A stretch of 7,868 nt of DNA from Alphaproteobacteria bacterium (lineage in GTDB: Bacteria; Pseudomonadota; Alphaproteobacteria; Sphingomonadales; Emcibacteraceae), in assembly GCA_002401545.1 (NCBI GenBank), contig NVTJ01000042.1:1-7868 (forward strand), written 5' to 3'. Positions 6,063 to 7,868 of this stretch are shown in pieces. The notes under the pieces were generated by a model. That model ran no database searches and had not been told where the DNA came from. It saw only the letters and a list, made by a program, of their open reading frames with translations. How positions within the stretch are numbered: the stretch's first letter is position 1; each line of letters opens with the position of its first letter. Both the position numbers and the translations under genes were made by a program.

Positions 6063-7248
6063 ATAAATCCAGAACCAGACGCTGGGGGTCCTCAAGACAT
6101 TCTTTCACCCGCACAAGAAACGTCACCGCCCCCTTGCCGTCCACCACCCGGTGATCATAGCTCAGCGCCAGATACATCATCGGCCTGATCACCATCTGGC
6201 CGTTTTCAACCATGACCCTCTCCTTAATGGCATGCATACCCAGAATACCCGACTGAGGCGCATTGAGGATCGGTGATGACAGAAGCGAGCCGAAAATACC
6301 ACCGTTGGAAATGGTAAAGGTACCGCCCGACATTTCATCCATGCTGAGCTTACCGTCGCGGGCGCGGCCGCCAAGGCGGACAATTTCTTTTTCAATCTCT
6401 GAAAAACTGCGGTCCTGACAATCACGCACCACCGGCACCACAAGCCCCGCCGGGGTGCTGGCCGCAACCCCTACATGGTAGTAATTCTTGTAGACAATGG
6501 CATCATCGCGGACTTCCGCATTAACCTCGGGAATTTCTTTCAGCGCCTGAACGCAGGCCTTGACGAAAAACGACATGAAGCCCAGCTTGGAGCCATGTTT
6601 CTTTTCAAACATTTCCTTATATTGATTACGCAAGCCGATCACCGCTGACATGTCCACCTCGTTATAGGTGGTCAGCATGGCGGCGGTATTCTGGGCATCC
6701 TTCAGCCGTTTGGCAATGGTCCGGCGCAGGCGGGTCATGGGAACAACTTCTTCCCGGAGCAATATTTCCTGGCGAACCACAGTTGCCGGAGTGGCCGGGA
6801 TGGCTGTGCCGCCTTCAAGGAAATTCAGCACATCCGCCTTGGTCACGACACCGTCCGGTCCGGTGCCGATAATCTTGCTGAGGTCCACAGCCTTTTCCGC
6901 CGCCACTTTGGCCGCAGAGGCCCGAACGCCGCCCGCAGGCGCAGATGCCGGAGCCGTAGGCGCGGTTTCCGCTTTTGGCGATGTCGCTGTCGCGGCGACC
7001 TTGCCGTGGGCGGTTTCGTCAATTTTGGCCAGCAACGCGCCAACATCAACTGTTTCACCCTCCTGTGCCACGATTTCTGACAAGGCACCACTGGCGGTGG
7101 CATTTACCTCCAGCGCGACTTTATCAGTTTCCAGCTCGCAAATGGGTTCATCAACGGCAACGGCGTCGCCAACGGATTTAAACCATTTGCCGACAGTCGC
7201 TTCGGTAACGGATTCGCCCAGTACGGGAACGTGGATTTCAATGGCCAT
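6061..7248 (-). CDS. sucB: Dihydrolipoyllysine-residue succinyltransferase (E2o)
   Basis: The 395-residue core of the 2-oxoglutarate dehydrogenase complex transfers the succinyl group from E1-generated succinyl-lipoamide to CoA. Domains in order: one lipoyl domain (about 1-77) with the lipoylated lysine K43 in ELETDKVALEV; an Ala/Pro/Thr-rich flexible linker (about 80-108); a peripheral subunit-binding domain (about 109-145, VRASAAKVAAEKAVDLSKI then GTGPDGVVTKADV) that holds E1/E3; a short linker; and the catalytic acyltransferase domain (about 165-395). The catalytic SYDHRVVDGKGA segment (363-374) has H366 and D370, and the SNGGIFGS loop is present. The C terminus (PQRLVLDL) and the single lipoyl domain point to the succinyltransferase and not to a pyruvate-type acetyltransferase. 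The ATG at 7248 has AAGGAG eight bases upstream. It lies 33 bases downstream of sucA and 10 upstream of lpd, the usual alphaproteobacterial order. Confidence 0.97.
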   Translation of the reverse strand: MAIEIHVPVLGESVTEATVGKWFKSVGDAVAVDEPICELETDKVALEVNATASGALSEIVAQEGETVDVGALLAKIDETAHGKVAATATSPKAETAPTAPASAPAGGVRASAAKVAAEKAVDLSKIIGTGPDGVVTKADVLNFLEGGTAIPATPATVVRQEILLREEVVPMTRLRRTIAKRLKDAQNTAAMLTTYNEVDMSAVIGLRNQYKEMFEKKHGSKLGFMSFFVKACVQALKEIPEVNAEVRDDAIVYKNYYHVGVAASTPAGLVVPVVRDCQDRSFSEIEKEIVRLGGRARDGKLSMDEMSGGTFTISNGGIFGSLLSSPILNAPQSGILGMHAIKERVMVENGQMVIRPMMYLALSYDHRVVDGKGAVTFLVRVKECLEDPQRLVLDL

Positions 7249-7281
7249 AAGCCCTACTCCTTATTTACTCTTTTCAAGAGT

Positions 7282-7868
7282 TTATTTTAGTGTCAAGGCC
7301 TGATCCACCAGGTCTTTTTGTTGTTTAATATGCAGGCTCATCTGTCCGGTTGCCGGTGATGCCGCCGCTTTTCGTCCGGCATATATCGCCCGTTCCGGGG
7401 CCATTTTACAGGTGCTCAGACTTTCTTCCAGCAACGGTTCAATGAAGGACCATGCGCCCATATTCTTCGGTTCTTCCTGACACCAGACAATCGTTTGCGC
7501 ATTCTTGAAACGGGACAGCCCCTCCACCACAACTTCTTGGGGATAGGGGTAAAGCTGTTCCACCCGGAAAATATAAGTATCGGCCATATCGCGGCTGTCC
7601 CGCTCTGCCAGTATGTCAAAATAGACCTTGCCGGAACAAAAAATAATCCGTTTAATATCCTTGTCCTGCTTTAACTTAATGCTGAGTTCGGGATCGCTCT
7701 CTGCCGTATCCCAAAGCAGGCGGTGAAATTCTGTTCCTTCGGCCATATGGTCAAGCTTTGACACTGACATCTTGTGACGCAGCAGGGATTTCGGCGTCAT
7801 CATAATAAGAGGCTTGCGAAACTTGCGCTTCATCTGGCGGCGCAGGATATGATAGTAATTGGCCGGGG
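7282..7868 (-). CDS. sucA: 2-oxoglutarate dehydrogenase E1 component, C-terminal part (runs off right edge)
   Basis: E1o is the thiamine-diphosphate enzyme that decarboxylates 2-oxoglutarate and reductively succinylates the E2 lipoyl group. Only the last 195 codons, about one fifth of the usual 900-1000 residues, lie in the window. The frame stays open to the right edge, so the methionine codon at 7833 is internal: the residues before it (NYYHILRRQ) and after it (KRKFRKPLIMMTPKSLLRH) form the conserved E1o stretch. Further family segments are FCSGKVYFDILAERD, VEQLYPYP, VVWCQEEP-like (here IVWCQEEPKNMGAW) and a C-terminal YAGRKAAASPATG followed by a lysine/glutamine-rich tail. The thiamine-binding domain is outside the window. 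The gene ends 33 bases before sucB with no terminator, so it heads the visible suc transcript; its promoter is outside. Confidence 0.96.
   Translation of the reverse strand, partial: PANYYHILRRQMKRKFRKPLIMMTPKSLLRHKMSVSKLDHMAEGTEFHRLLWDTAESDPELSIKLKQDKDIKRIIFCSGKVYFDILAERDSRDMADTYIFRVEQLYPYPQEVVVEGLSRFKNAQTIVWCQEEPKNMGAWSFIEPLLEESLSTCKMAPERAIYAGRKAAASPATGQMSLHIKQQKDLVDQALTLK

Noticed and set aside
6668..7303. A 211-codon plus-strand open frame over the sucB 5' half
   Set aside because: It is antisense to the lipoyl domain and Ala/Pro-rich linker; the Ser/Ala/Thr/Val-rich translation is what the reverse of that linker gives.
7282..7833. A separate small gene starting at the methionine codon at 7833
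   Set aside because: The frame stays open to the window edge and the residues before it match the conserved E1o sequence, so this is the sucA C terminus.

Overview
The window looks like chromosomal DNA of an alphaproteobacterium. The right half carries the sucA–sucB–lpd order of the 2-oxoglutarate dehydrogenase complex, which is typical of that class. Base composition is moderate to GC-rich there, and the single-gene cassettes to the left are of kinds common in such genomes. I cannot name the genus from this sequence.

Right half, minus strand (about 7868 down to 3128): the C-terminal fifth of sucA (E1o) enters from the right edge, followed by sucB (E2o), lpd (E3) and glpK (glycerol kinase). 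Gaps are only 33, 10 and 25 bases, each start has a good Shine-Dalgarno (SD) sequence, and no terminator is visible between them, so all four could share one transcript. sucA, sucB and lpd together form the TCA-cycle complex that oxidises 2-oxoglutarate to succinyl-CoA. glpK is an unexpected tail gene linking glycerol entry to that transcript.

Middle (about 2975 down to 2076): an ArsR-family winged-helix regulator (minus) faces a MAPEG-family small membrane protein (plus). Between them lies a hairpin with a long T-run on the minus strand. Divergent from the MAPEG gene, on the minus strand, is a fold-type I PLP enzyme of the class V aminotransferase group. It overlaps by four bases (ATGA) with a CYTH-domain protein gene, so these two are probably translationally coupled.

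Left edge (1–399): the first 94 codons of an AT-rich gene (about 33% GC), probably a Fic-family protein, run off the window. The 117-base region between its start and the CYTH gene is only about 20% GC. It holds a perfect 16-base inverted repeat and several copies of an ACTATA-type motif, resembling the operator array of a self-regulated, horizontally acquired module. This is the least ordinary part of the window.

There is no gene-free stretch above 300 bases. I saw no tRNA, rRNA, CRISPR array or insertion sequence.
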